Below, in pieces: positions 1-8,376 of a stretch of 64,000 bases of DNA. The first letter of the stretch is position 1. The number at the start of each line of letters is the position of its first letter. The stretch lies in NCBI RefSeq assembly GCF_024585265.1, contig NZ_CP036533.1, positions 6,829,001 to 6,893,000 on the forward strand, given 5' to 3'. Origin of the DNA: Bradyrhizobium sp. WBAH42 (GTDB lineage Bacteria > Pseudomonadota > Alphaproteobacteria > Rhizobiales > Xanthobacteraceae). Made by a program: the position numbers and the translations under genes. A model generated the notes under the pieces. That model worked only from the letters and a program-made list of their open reading frames with translations, did no database searches and had not been told where the DNA came from.

Positions 1-1203
1 GACGACAACAGGCGCATTCTCGATGGCATGGCGGGACTGTGGTGCGTGAACGCAGGACATGCGCAAAGGCGCATCGTCGAGGCGATCCAGGCGCAAGCGG
101 CGAAGCTCGACTTCGTCTCCTCGTTCCAGATGAGCCATCCGGCCGCCTTCGAGCTCGCCCGCCGCATCGCCGAGATCGCGCCCGCCGGCCTCGACCACGT
201 CTTCTTCACCAATTCCGGCTCGGAATCGGTCGACACCGCGCTGAAGATCGCGCGCGGCTATCACCGCGCCCGCGGTGAAGCCAGCCGCATCCGCTTCATC
301 TCGCGCGCAAGAGCCTATCACGGCATGGGCTGGGGCGGCCTGTCGGTCAGCGGCATCGTCCGCCACCGCAGGGATTTCGGCCCGCTGCTGCCCGAGGTCG
401 ATCACCTCCCGCACACGCATAGTCCCGAGCACGCGGCGTTCTCGCGCGGGCAGCCGCAATGGGGCGCGCATCTCGCTGACGAGCTGTCAAAGCTGCTGCA
501 GGTGCACGATCCCTCGACCGTCGCCGCCGTCATCGTCGAGCCCGTGACCGGCTCCGGCGGCGTGCTGCCGCCACCGGTCGGCTATCTCGAGCGGCTGCGC
601 CAGATCTGCGATCAGCACGGCATTCTCCTGATCTTCGACGAGGTGATCACGGGCTTCGGCCGACTGGGCGCAGCGTTCGGCGCCAACGCCTTCGGCGTGA
701 CGCCCGACCTCATCACCTGCGCCAAGGGCATGACCAATGCCGCCGTGCCGATGGGGGGCGTCGTCGTCAGCGGCAAGGTCTATGACGCGCTGATGCAGGG
801 GCCGGACAACGCGATCGAGCTGTTCCACGGCTACACCTATTCGGCCCATCCGCTGGCCTGCGCGGCCGGTCTTGCCGCGCTCGACGTGTATCAGGATCTC
901 GGCCTGTTCGAGCGGGCGCGCCGCCTCGCGCCGGCGTGGGAGAACCACGCGCACGGCTTGCGTAACCTTCCCCATGTGTTCGATATCCGCAACATTGGGC
1001 TGCTCGCCGCAATCGATCTGAAACCGCGCGAGGGTGCGCCGGGCGCGCGCGGCAGCGAATGCGCCAATCGCTGCTATGACGACGGCATCCTGATCCGCGG
1101 CAGCGGCGATACGCTGCTGATCTCGCCGCCTCTGATCATCACCGAGGAACAGATCGCCGATATCTTTGCTGCCATTGGCCGCGCATTGAACAGCATCAGC
1201 TGA
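1..1203 (+). CDS. Class III (omega) aminotransferase, 5'-truncated by window edge
   Basis: PLP-dependent class III aminotransferase, probably of the omega-amino-acid:pyruvate type. The frame is open from base 1, and the residues before the first ATG (base 28), DDNRRILDG, continue the family's N-terminal beta-strand region, so the true start lies left of the window. Visible family motifs are FTNSGSESVDTALKIAR (cofactor-phosphate region), AYHGMGWGG, IFDEVITGFGR (PLP-ring Asp) and TCAKGMTNAAVPMGG, where the Lys at 724-726 should form the Schiff base. The C-terminus is complete. It lies at the edge of the D-amino-acid catabolic set, so it may remove amino groups from products of that pathway; the substrate cannot be read from the sequence. 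Confidence 0.9.
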   Translation, partial: DDNRRILDGMAGLWCVNAGHAQRRIVEAIQAQAAKLDFVSSFQMSHPAAFELARRIAEIAPAGLDHVFFTNSGSESVDTALKIARGYHRARGEASRIRFISRARAYHGMGWGGLSVSGIVRHRRDFGPLLPEVDHLPHTHSPEHAAFSRGQPQWGAHLADELSKLLQVHDPSTVAAVIVEPVTGSGGVLPPPVGYLERLRQICDQHGILLIFDEVITGFGRLGAAFGANAFGVTPDLITCAKGMTNAAVPMGGVVVSGKVYDALMQGPDNAIELFHGYTYSAHPLACAAGLAALDVYQDLGLFERARRLAPAWENHAHGLRNLPHVFDIRNIGLLAAIDLKPREGAPGARGSECANRCYDDGILIRGSGDTLLISPPLIITEEQIADIFAAIGRALNSIS

Positions 1204-1232
1204 CGGCCGCCGTCCTGCATGAGGGCGCGCTA

Positions 1233-1423
1233 CCCATGGCGTAGCCGATCGGCTTCTGGTTGTCGTCGAGATAGGAGAAGGGGATCGAGGAGTCGCGGAA
1301 GCCGAGCGTGATTGCGCCGGTCTCCTTGACGTCCTTCAGCGTTCCCGTGAGTTCCTATGCCATCGCCGGCCCGGCGGACAACGCGCCAACAAGCAGACAG
1401 AAGCTGATCCGACGGTGTTTCAC
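1233..1423 (-). pseudogene. Remnant of a GltI-like amino-acid ABC transporter binding protein
   Basis: Reading the minus strand from a GTG at 1423, with AGAGGGG upstream as a good ribosome site, gives a signal peptide (VKHRRISFCLLVGALSAGPAMA) immediately followed by an in-frame TAG at 1357-1355. The same frame then continues with ELTGTLKDVKETGAITLG and FRDSSIPFSYLDDNQKPIGY, the start of a mature glutamate/aspartate-type periplasmic binding protein. Similarity ends near 1233; the remaining four fifths of the gene is absent. A CAG to TAG change at the cleavage site would explain the stop. This is a dead 5' stub, with ribosome site and signal peptide still legible. Confidence 0.8.
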
Positions 1424-1458
1424 GAAATTCCCCCTCTTTTGGTGTGACTAACGATACT

Positions 1459-2433
1459 TCAGCGACTCGATCTCGAAGGCCTGGCAGGCGATTTGACCCG
1501 TACTTTCGCAACCTGCTCCGCACGCCCGCCTGCGGCATGGGCCGGATTATTCCTGCACAATTCGGACCAAAAGAGATTTAGCGAGCGCTGGCTATTCGTC
1601 CGGTCCTTGAATGCGACTAATGATAGCGGCAACGCCCATTTGTTGCCCCCGATGGCCGCCAATCCCTTGCGGCCATGCGCCGCGGCGGTGCCTTCCGTAA
1701 GCCAGGCGACGCCGCGGCCGGCCAGCGCCATCTCGCATAGCACATCGGACATGTCGCTTTCGATCACCCGCTGGCCGGCGATCGGGGCATTCTCCAGGAT
1801 GAGATCGACCAGGCGCGCGAAATAGACACCGGGCGAATACATCAGCAGCGGAACCGGATGCGACGCCTTGCCCGGCAGCGATATGCCTCCCTTGCCGGCC
1901 AGCGCCTCGCTGACATAGGGCCGCAAATATTCGGTGCCGAGGCTCACGCGCTCGTAGCGGTCCGGATCGAGATGGATCGGCTGCTGGGCGTGGTGATAGC
2001 AGATCATCAGGTCCGCGTTGCCCGACACCAACGAGGTGACGAGATCGTGGATGTTGCCGACCACGACCGAACAGCTCATGCGCCGCTCGGCGGACCAGGC
2101 CTGCCACCACTGCGGCAGCTGCGCCGTCGCCATGGCGAACGGCAGTGCGATCCTGATGTGCTCATGCGAGCGCAGCGGCTTGCCGCCAAGCTCGTCGCGG
2201 CTGTCGAGCATTTGCCGCAGCAATTCGCCGGCATGCTCGCGAAAGCGCTCGCCTTGCGGCGTCAATTGCGTCGGATAGACGCTGCGATCGATCAGATCGA
2301 AGCCGAGCCAGGCCTCCAGCGACTTGATGCGGCGGCTGAACGCCGCCTGCGACGTGTTCCGCCGCTCGGCCGCACGGGTGAAGTTGCCGGTCTCGGCCAC
2401 CATCAGAAAATCCTGCAGCCAGCGCAGTTCCAT
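1459..2433 (-). CDS. LysR-family transcriptional regulator
   Basis: Cytoplasmic LysR-type regulator of about 324 residues, the usual family size. It starts MELRWLQDFLMVAETGNF at 2433; the open frame continues upstream but that part lacks family similarity. The winged helix-turn-helix spans residues 1-60 (AAERRNTSQAAFSRRIKSLE), followed by the effector-binding domain (HIRIALPF...). It is divergent from the D-amino-acid dehydrogenase gene. Two ATGCAA-N3-TTGCAT palindromes lie in the shared intergenic region and a third lies before the downstream aminoacylase gene; they fit the T-N11-A LysR box, so it probably regulates itself and these two genes, with a D-amino acid or N-acyl-D-amino acid as likely coinducer (inference). 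Confidence 0.9.
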   Translation of the reverse strand: MELRWLQDFLMVAETGNFTRAAERRNTSQAAFSRRIKSLEAWLGFDLIDRSVYPTQLTPQGERFREHAGELLRQMLDSRDELGGKPLRSHEHIRIALPFAMATAQLPQWWQAWSAERRMSCSVVVGNIHDLVTSLVSGNADLMICYHHAQQPIHLDPDRYERVSLGTEYLRPYVSEALAGKGGISLPGKASHPVPLLMYSPGVYFARLVDLILENAPIAGQRVIESDMSDVLCEMALAGRGVAWLTEGTAAAHGRKGLAAIGGNKWALPLSLVAFKDRTNSQRSLNLFWSELCRNNPAHAAGGRAEQVAKVRVKSPARPSRSSR

Positions 2434-2590
2434 CACGCGACCTGTCTTGATGCGGGACGCTGCGGCAGATCCCCCGCGATACCCTGCTCCCGACGGCGCG
2501 GGACGGCGCGCGTCGACCGGCATTGCTTGCTGCCACGGTATTGGTTGCCCCATGGCGCGCAACCTAGCGAAGCGGCATATGCCCTGACCA

Positions 2591-2605
2591 ATGCAAGCCT
2601 TGCAT
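2591..2605. promoter_or_regulatory. Putative LysR box, copy 1 (ATGCAA-GCC-TTGCAT)
   Basis: Perfect 6-3-6 inverted repeat with T-N11-A geometry, about 160 bp upstream of the LysR gene start. The same arms recur at 2724-2738 and 4244-4258. Likely autoregulatory site. Confidence 0.6.
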
Positions 2606-2720
2606 CAGGGTCTTCCGACGCCGATCCCCGCCCAATTCGCTTCAAATCCCGGCCTTTCATGCGCCGATCCGCATTCGCCCGATAACGCCCGACTGCTCCC
2701 AGCGTGCTACGGCGGGGCCA

Positions 2721-2741
2721 ATCATGCAAGTTTTGCATGAT
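2721..2741. promoter_or_regulatory. Putative LysR box, copy 2, before the DadA-like gene
   Basis: Perfect inverted repeat with 9-bp arms (ATCATGCAA and TTGCATGAT) around a GTT spacer. It contains the ATGCAA-N3-TTGCAT core and is centred about 130 bp upstream of the dehydrogenase start. The longest and probably strongest of the three copies. Confidence 0.65.
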
Positions 2742-2858
2742 GCAGACATGGCATCGCCGGCGGCGATCAGGCCGCCCTAGATTGGCGGCCGCAACGCCAC
2801 TCCTCGTCCCGATCAGCTCTCTTGCCGCATCGGGCGACAGCCCAGAATGAGTCCTGCC

Positions 2859-4124
2859 ATGAAAATCTGTGTCCTCGGCGCCGGCGTCATCGGACTGACG
2901 ACGGCATGGTGCCTCAGCGAGGCCGGACATGACGTGATCATTGTCGACCGCCATGCCGAGACCGGCGCCGATGCCAGCGCAGCCAACGGCGGCCAGCTGT
3001 CCTATGCCTTCGTGACCCCGCTGGCATCGCCTGCGACACTGTTGAAGCTGCCCTCGCTGCTGATCGCCAGAGGCTCGCCGATGCGTATTCGCCCCGGCCT
3101 TGATCCGCAGCTGATATCCTGGGGCGTGCGCTTCCTGCTCGCCTGCCGCTCGGCCGCCGTGCGCGACACCGTTGCCGCGCAGCTCGCGCTTGCCGCCATC
3201 AGCCGGGACGAATTGACACGCCTTTCGCAGACGCTCGATCTCGCGTTTGGATTGCGAACCGCCGGCAAGCTGGTGCTGTTCCGATCGCCCAGCGAATTCG
3301 ACGCCGCGCGAAGCGCCGTCACCGGCGAGGCCGGCGCTGATCATGCGCAGCAGGTGCTCACGCCGGCCGAGTGCCTCGCACTGGAGCCCGCGCTCAAGCT
3401 CGGAGCACGCGAACTCGCCGGCGGCATTTTCACCGCCTCCGAACAGGTCGGCGATTGCGCCGCGTTCTGCGCCGCGCTTGCCGACCGGCTGACGCAGCGA
3501 AACAATGTCGAGTGGCTGCTCGACACGCCTGTGACCGGACCGGTCCGGTCCGGCGGCCGTCTCGTTGGCGTGGACACCGCCAAGGGGCGCGTGCAAGCCG
3601 ACCGCTTCGTTCTCTGCATGGGAGCATCCTCGAGCGCCTTTGCAAGAGCTTGCGGATTCTACCTGCCGATCTACCCGGTCAAGGGCTACAGCATCACGCT
3701 GCAGCCCGCGCGCGACGCCAGCGCGCTTCGCCACAGCGTCACCGACTTCGAACGCAAGCTGGTGTTCGCGCCGCTCGCGCGCGACCAAGGCACGGCGATC
3801 CGGGTTGCCGGGATCGCCGATCTCGACGGCAAAGATGCAAGCCTCGATCCGGGCCGTCTCGACATCCTGCGCCGCGCGGCGGCGGAAATGCTGGGGATGG
3901 CGACTGGCGGCGACGTCGAGCCATGGTGCGGGCTACGCCCCATGACGCCCGATAGCCGGCCGATCATCGGGTGGTCGCCGCTCTCCGGGCTGTTCATCAA
4001 TTCGGGCCACGGCATGCTCGGCTGGACGCTGGCCTGCGGCAGCGCCCGCCTCACCGCTGACCTGATCGACGGCAAGCCGGCGGCGATCGAAGCCGGCGCG
4101 TTTGCGGTGCGGCGCGCGGCGTGA
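2859..4124 (+). CDS. DadA-like FAD-dependent D-amino-acid dehydrogenase
   Basis: Flavoprotein of the DAO superfamily that should oxidatively deaminate D-amino acids to 2-oxo acids and ammonia, passing electrons to the membrane quinone pool as DadA does. The N-terminal Rossmann motif is MKICVLGAGVIGLTTAW; the C-terminal signature GLRPMTPDSRPIIGWSP then INSGHGMLGWTLACGSARL is diagnostic of DadA-type enzymes. Length 421 residues against about 430 for DadA. An ATG four codons earlier (2847) is possible, but 2859 fits the family start. It sits between a divergent LysR gene and a D-aminoacylase gene, with matching palindromic boxes, which supports a D-amino-acid pathway. The exact substrate range is unknown. 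Confidence 0.88.
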   Translation: MKICVLGAGVIGLTTAWCLSEAGHDVIIVDRHAETGADASAANGGQLSYAFVTPLASPATLLKLPSLLIARGSPMRIRPGLDPQLISWGVRFLLACRSAAVRDTVAAQLALAAISRDELTRLSQTLDLAFGLRTAGKLVLFRSPSEFDAARSAVTGEAGADHAQQVLTPAECLALEPALKLGARELAGGIFTASEQVGDCAAFCAALADRLTQRNNVEWLLDTPVTGPVRSGGRLVGVDTAKGRVQADRFVLCMGASSSAFARACGFYLPIYPVKGYSITLQPARDASALRHSVTDFERKLVFAPLARDQGTAIRVAGIADLDGKDASLDPGRLDILRRAAAEMLGMATGGDVEPWCGLRPMTPDSRPIIGWSPLSGLFINSGHGMLGWTLACGSARLTADLIDGKPAAIEAGAFAVRRAA

Positions 4125-4243
4125 AGGTTCTGTCAGATACGTTTTTTCTTTGTCGCCGAGATCCCAGAACAGGTCCGCCATGAGCGCAAGGGTCGGCTGT
4201 TGGCGAGGAAGAACTTCTTGAGTGCCCGGCAGACGCTCCTCCG

Positions 4244-4258
4244 ATGCAAATTTTGCAT
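4244..4258. promoter_or_regulatory. Putative LysR box, copy 3, before the D-aminoacylase gene
   Basis: ATGCAA-ATT-TTGCAT, the same arms and spacing as copies 1 and 2, about 57 bp upstream of the aminoacylase start. Its presence suggests the aminoacylase has its own promoter within the same regulon. Confidence 0.62.
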
Positions 4259-4314
4259 TGGCTGGCCGGGAGAACGCGAACTAGCCTGCTGCGCGCATGA
4301 CGGAGACTTTTCAG

Positions 4315-5898
4315 ATGAAATGCCTGCCTGCCCTTCTTGCCGCCATTTGCTTTGGTCTCGTCCCGACTGCCGCTGCGTTCGCCGCCGACACGGCCGATCT
4401 CCTCATCAGCGGAGGGACGATCTACACCGGCGCCGACGAGGCGCCGTTCGTCGGCGACGTCGCGGTGAGCGGCGACAAGATCGTCTATGTCGGCCCGCAT
4501 GCCGGCGCGCCGGCGGCAAAGGCCAGCATCGACGCACAGGGCATGATCGTCGCGCCCGGGTTCATCGACGTCCACACCCATCCCGAAAGCTATATCCGCT
4601 CGGGCGATGCGGCCAAGCGGCTGAATGCGCCATGGTTGACGCAGGGCGTTTCGACCATCTTCATCGGTGTCGACGGCAGGGGTACGCCCAACGTCGCGGC
4701 CGATCAGGCCGAGCTCGAGGCGCAAAAGGTCGGCACCAACATCGTCAGCTATGTCGGCTTCGGTGCGGTCCGCGAGGCGGTGCTGGGCCATGATGCCCGC
4801 GCGCCTTCGCCTGATGAACTGGAACGCATGAAGGCGCTGGTTGCCAAAGCGATGTGCGAGGGCGCCATCGGCCTTTCCGCCGGGCTGTTCTACGCGCCGC
4901 AGAGTTTTGCCAGGACCGAGGAAGTGGTGGCGGTGGCGAAGGAAGCCGCGCGCCGCGGCGGCATCTACGACACCCACCAGCGCGACGAGAGCTCGTATTC
5001 CATTGGTCTGATGAACTCCGCGAAGGAGGTGCTCCAGATTGGCCGTGAGGCGGAGATGCCGGTGCATTTTGCGCATCTGAAGGCGCTCGGCGTCGACCTG
5101 CAGGGCCAGGTGCCGGAAGTGATCGGCCTGATCGAGGCGGCGCGCGCGGCGGGCCAGAAGGTGACGGCGGATCAATATCCGTGGCTGGCGTCGAGCACGA
5201 GCCTCGATGCGGCGCTGGTGCCGCGCTGGGCGGTCGATGGCGGCTATGCGGCGATGATCAAACGTTTCGACGATGCGGCACAGATGGCGAAAATCCGCGG
5301 CGAGATGATCGAGAATTTGCGCCGCCGCGGCGGCCCGGACTCGATCCTGCTGACCAGCGTCGATCGGGAATGGACGGGAAAGCGGCTGTCGGAAATGGCC
5401 GAGGCGTGGAAGGTTGAGCCGGTCGACGCCGCGGTGCGCATCCTGCGCGCCAACCCGCGCGACTCGATCGCTTCCTTCAACATGATCGACAGCGATGTCG
5501 ACCTCGTGATGAAGCAGCCATGGGTCGTCACCGGCTCCGACGGCACCGACGGCCATCCCCGGCAATTCGCCACCTTTCCGCGCAAATACGCCGTCTACGT
5601 CAGGGAGCGCCAGGTCATCGATTTGAAGACGTTCATCCGTCAGTCCACCGGGCTGTCGGCCGACATCTTCAAGCTCGACCGCCGCGGCTATCTGCGGCCG
5701 GACTATTTCGCCGATGTCGTGGTGTTCGACCCGGCCCGCTACGCGCCGAAGGCGGATTATGTGCGCCCGCGCGAGCTAACCGTCGGTGTGCTGACGCTGT
5801 TGGTCAACGGCGCGCCGGCGATCCAGGACGGCCAACTGACGACGGCGGCCAGCGGCCGCGCGCTCAAGCGCACGCCGGCGCCGGGGACTTGTCCTTAG
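4315..5898 (+). CDS. Secreted D-aminoacylase (N-acyl-D-amino-acid deacylase), amidohydrolase family
   Basis: Metal-dependent amidohydrolase expected to release D-amino acids from N-acyl derivatives. The start at 4315 is preferred over 4297 because GGAGA lies 9 bases ahead of it and it opens a clean signal peptide (MKCLPALLAAICFGLVPTAA...AFAA), so the enzyme should be periplasmic. The metal-binding HxH lies at residues 87-89 in FIDVHTHPES; GLFYAPQSFA, YDTHQRDESSYSIGL, HFAHLKALG and VTGSDGTDGHPR match the D-aminoacylase subfamily. About 527 residues, a normal length. With the DadA-like enzyme it would form a two-step route: deacylation outside, oxidation inside. Actual acyl and amino specificity is not visible. 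Confidence 0.85.
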   Translation: MKCLPALLAAICFGLVPTAAAFAADTADLLISGGTIYTGADEAPFVGDVAVSGDKIVYVGPHAGAPAAKASIDAQGMIVAPGFIDVHTHPESYIRSGDAAKRLNAPWLTQGVSTIFIGVDGRGTPNVAADQAELEAQKVGTNIVSYVGFGAVREAVLGHDARAPSPDELERMKALVAKAMCEGAIGLSAGLFYAPQSFARTEEVVAVAKEAARRGGIYDTHQRDESSYSIGLMNSAKEVLQIGREAEMPVHFAHLKALGVDLQGQVPEVIGLIEAARAAGQKVTADQYPWLASSTSLDAALVPRWAVDGGYAAMIKRFDDAAQMAKIRGEMIENLRRRGGPDSILLTSVDREWTGKRLSEMAEAWKVEPVDAAVRILRANPRDSIASFNMIDSDVDLVMKQPWVVTGSDGTDGHPRQFATFPRKYAVYVRERQVIDLKTFIRQSTGLSADIFKLDRRGYLRPDYFADVVVFDPARYAPKADYVRPRELTVGVLTLLVNGAPAIQDGQLTTAASGRALKRTPAPGTCP

Positions 5899-6169
5899 AG
5901 ACCGCCCGAGGGCCTTTCAAATGACGACCTGATTATGAATGTTGTATCAAAGGAGCGCGACCCTCAGAGGTACCGGTCGCTGCGCTGCCTTACGAATGAT
6001 GCGCCGCCGCTGGCGCTGAGCGTAGACCGTCGCGTCGATCAGGATCTCGGCATGTGGCACTTCGACCATGCCGCGGCCGCCATCGGCATCTAGCCGATAC
6101 GGATGATCGTCAGCGATAGCGAGCATTCGTGCAACGCGCGTCCGAGCTCAGCGGCCTGACCACGTGACA
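5899..6169. other. Intergenic stretch, no recognised gene
   Basis: Between the aminoacylase and the convergent aminotransferase. A 59-codon minus-strand frame (6126 to 5947, beginning MLAIADDHPYRLDADGG) has ordinary-looking residue use but no recognised family and no ribosome site; it may be the remnant of a lost gene. Confidence 0.4.
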
Positions 6170-7396
6170 TCATAGCGCCGCCACCGTTGCAAAGCCGTGC
6201 TCTGCGGCCTCGAGCGCGGCGGCGATGTCGGCCTCGGTATGGGCGGCGCAGAGGAACATGTTGTGCTTGGGGTGGAAGTAGACACCCCTTGCAAGCATCG
6301 CGCTGCAGAAGGCCGAACCCTTCCGGTAGTCCGGGTCCGCTTCAAACAAAAGGGTCGGCATTTGCACAGGTCCCGATTGACGGATCGAAAGACCGAACTG
6401 ACGGGAACGCGTGTCGAGGCCATCGCGCAGCGTTTGCCCGAGCTGCGCGAGGCGGGTCGGAACATCGTCCCTGCGCACGATCTTCAATGTCGCGACGGCA
6501 GCAGCCATGGCGACGGCGCCGGCCCAGAATGAGCCCGTGACGAAGACCTGGGACGCGGCACGGCGCAGCCAATCGGCTCCGGTCACAGCCGCCAGGGCAT
6601 GACCGTTGGCGATCGCCTTGCTCCAGGCCGACAAGTCGGGCCGAACACCAAGGCCTTCCCAGCTACCCGCGGCATTCAGGCGGAAGCCGGCGCGAACTTC
6701 GTCGATGAGCAGCGCGGCCCCCTTGCTGTCGCAGATGCGACGCGCCGCACGCGCGAACTCTGCGGTGGGAAGTTCCTGGTCGCACCCGAGATCGTGGCGG
6801 AACGCCGAAATCAGGATTCCGGCAAGATCATCGCCCGCCGCCCTGGCCGCCGCCTCGAGGCTCTCGACGTCGTTGAACGTGAAATATCCGAGATGGGCGC
6901 GATCCTCCGCGGTCACGCCGAGAAGCGACGGCGAGCACCACGGCACGGCACCATGATAGGCGCCCTTGGCGACGAGGATCTTTCGTCGACCCGTTGCAGC
7001 CCTTGCGATCGTGACGCACGTCGTCGTCGCATCGGTGCCGTTCTTCTGAAACTGCGTCCAATCGGCATGTCCCACCATATTGACGACAAGCTCGGCCAAC
7101 TCGACCATGACTTCGGCCGGACCATTGAGGCAGTCGCCGTCGCGCCGCTGACGCTCGGCGGCTTCCTCCACCTCGGGATGGTGATGGCCAAGCAGGTTGG
7201 GACCCCAGCTGCACATGAAGTCGACGTAGCGATGACCATCGACATCCCAGAGCACGCCGCCCTCGCCGCGGCTGAAGAACTGCGGATACGTCTCCGGCAA
7301 CTTGGCCGCGTGGAGATGTCCCCACATCCCGCCCGGCACAACCTTTTCGGCCCGCGCCCGCAGGGCAGCATCCCTTGTCCTGATCATCTCCGGCAT
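6170..7396 (-). CDS. Class III aminotransferase, glutamate-1-semialdehyde-aminomutase-like
   Basis: PLP enzyme of fold type I, 408 residues, with the HemL-like layout: VVPGGMWGHLH near the N-terminus, DVDGHRYVDFMCSWGPNLLGH, FQKNGTDATTTC (phosphate-binding), LLIDEVRAGFR (PLP Asp) and SAWSKAIANGHALAAV with the Schiff-base Lys. It is not HemL itself, because the context is catabolic and HemL is a housekeeping gene. It is the first gene after a TGATATATCA operator and is divergent from the GntR regulator, so it is probably induced with the DMFase/Pot and OtnK operons. It may transaminate an amine liberated by the amidase (inference). Confidence 0.85.
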   Translation of the reverse strand: MPEMIRTRDAALRARAEKVVPGGMWGHLHAAKLPETYPQFFSRGEGGVLWDVDGHRYVDFMCSWGPNLLGHHHPEVEEAAERQRRDGDCLNGPAEVMVELAELVVNMVGHADWTQFQKNGTDATTTCVTIARAATGRRKILVAKGAYHGAVPWCSPSLLGVTAEDRAHLGYFTFNDVESLEAAARAAGDDLAGILISAFRHDLGCDQELPTAEFARAARRICDSKGAALLIDEVRAGFRLNAAGSWEGLGVRPDLSAWSKAIANGHALAAVTGADWLRRAASQVFVTGSFWAGAVAMAAAVATLKIVRRDDVPTRLAQLGQTLRDGLDTRSRQFGLSIRQSGPVQMPTLLFEADPDYRKGSAFCSAMLARGVYFHPKHNMFLCAAHTEADIAAALEAAEHGFATVAAL

Positions 7397-7413
7397 GCTC
7401 TCTTCTCCAATTT

Positions 7414-7423
7414 TGATATATCA
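7414..7423. promoter_or_regulatory. Putative GntR operator copy 1 (TGATATATCA)
   Basis: Perfect 10-bp palindrome, 18 bp upstream of the aminotransferase start and in the divergent region with the GntR gene. Identical copies at 16736-16745 and 19525-19534 precede the other two operons of the cluster. Confidence 0.65.
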
Positions 7424-7562
7424 TATATTATGTTGTCGGATACAAGGGAATTGTTGCTTTGCCGGCCCGGACCCGTAGACCTCGTATCAAAGGCTAGGGT
7501 GCGGATCCGCCCCCGTATCGGCGGGGATTGCCGAAACAGCCCAGACCTTGCGGGGACCGAGA

Positions 7563-8369
7563 ATGGCTGACGTTGAACAGAGACATGGCGAGGGCGCTGT
7601 GGGCCCGGTGGCTCGCGACAGCCTGACAAGCCTGGTCTACAACAATCTGCGCCAGGCGCTGATGGAAGGCCGGTTCTGGCCGGGCCATCGCTTCAAGATT
7701 CGCGACCTTGCTGCGACCATGAACGTGTCGGAGACGCCCATTCGCGAAGCCCTGATGCAGCTCGTGCGCGGCCGCGCGCTCGAGATGCAGGCGGGACGCT
7801 CGATCATGGTCGCCCACATGACCGCCAAGCAGTATATCGAGCTCAGGACCGTCAGGCTGTTTCTCGAGGGACTTGCCGCCGAGCACGCAACCACGCGCAT
7901 CTCGGACGCCGATATCGACAGGATGGAGGCCACTCACCGCGAGCTGATCAGCGCGGAGAAAGAGCACAGATGGTCCGACGCGGTTCGCGCCAACTGGCAA
8001 TTCCACCGCGGTCTCTATGATGGATCGGGGCTTCCCGAAGTACTCGCCATCCTCGACGATATCTGGATGCGGAACGGACCCTTGTTGAATTTCCATTATC
8101 CGCACGCCCCCCCAACCTATCCAAACGAACATCAGCACCTGTCCGTTCTCAAGAATCTGCGGCAGCGCCGGCCAGACAAGGTTCGCGAGTCGATCCAGGC
8201 GGACATGATGGAGGGCGGCCAGAATCTCGTTCGGTTGCTGGAAAAGCATGGCGGCACGCGCTTCATGACACCCGAGACGGCCATCGACGAAGACGTCGAT
8301 ATTGAAGCGACGAAGACGCGCGCTGCACCACCTGCCAAGGCAGCACGCGCGAAATCCAGGCGTCGCTGA
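7563..8369 (+). CDS. GntR-family regulator with FCD effector domain
   Basis: Cytoplasmic FadR-subfamily regulator. The winged helix lies at about residues 15-85 (LVYNNLRQALMEGRFWPGHR, KIRDLAATMNVSETPIREALMQL) and an all-helical FCD ligand-binding domain follows (EHATTRISDADIDRMEATHRELI; FHRGLYDGSGLPEVLAILDD; HLSVLKNL with its metal-binding His). The ATG at 7563 follows a purine-rich GGGGACCGAGA. The C-terminal ~35 residues are a basic Ala/Lys tail. It is divergent from the aminotransferase; three identical TGATATATCA palindromes in the cluster's promoters are the likely targets. FCD proteins usually repress catabolic genes and release DNA on binding the substrate; that role is assumed here. 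Confidence 0.9.
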   Translation: MADVEQRHGEGAVGPVARDSLTSLVYNNLRQALMEGRFWPGHRFKIRDLAATMNVSETPIREALMQLVRGRALEMQAGRSIMVAHMTAKQYIELRTVRLFLEGLAAEHATTRISDADIDRMEATHRELISAEKEHRWSDAVRANWQFHRGLYDGSGLPEVLAILDDIWMRNGPLLNFHYPHAPPTYPNEHQHLSVLKNLRQRRPDKVRESIQADMMEGGQNLVRLLEKHGGTRFMTPETAIDEDVDIEATKTRAAPPAKAARAKSRRR

Positions 8370-8376
8370 AAGTTGC

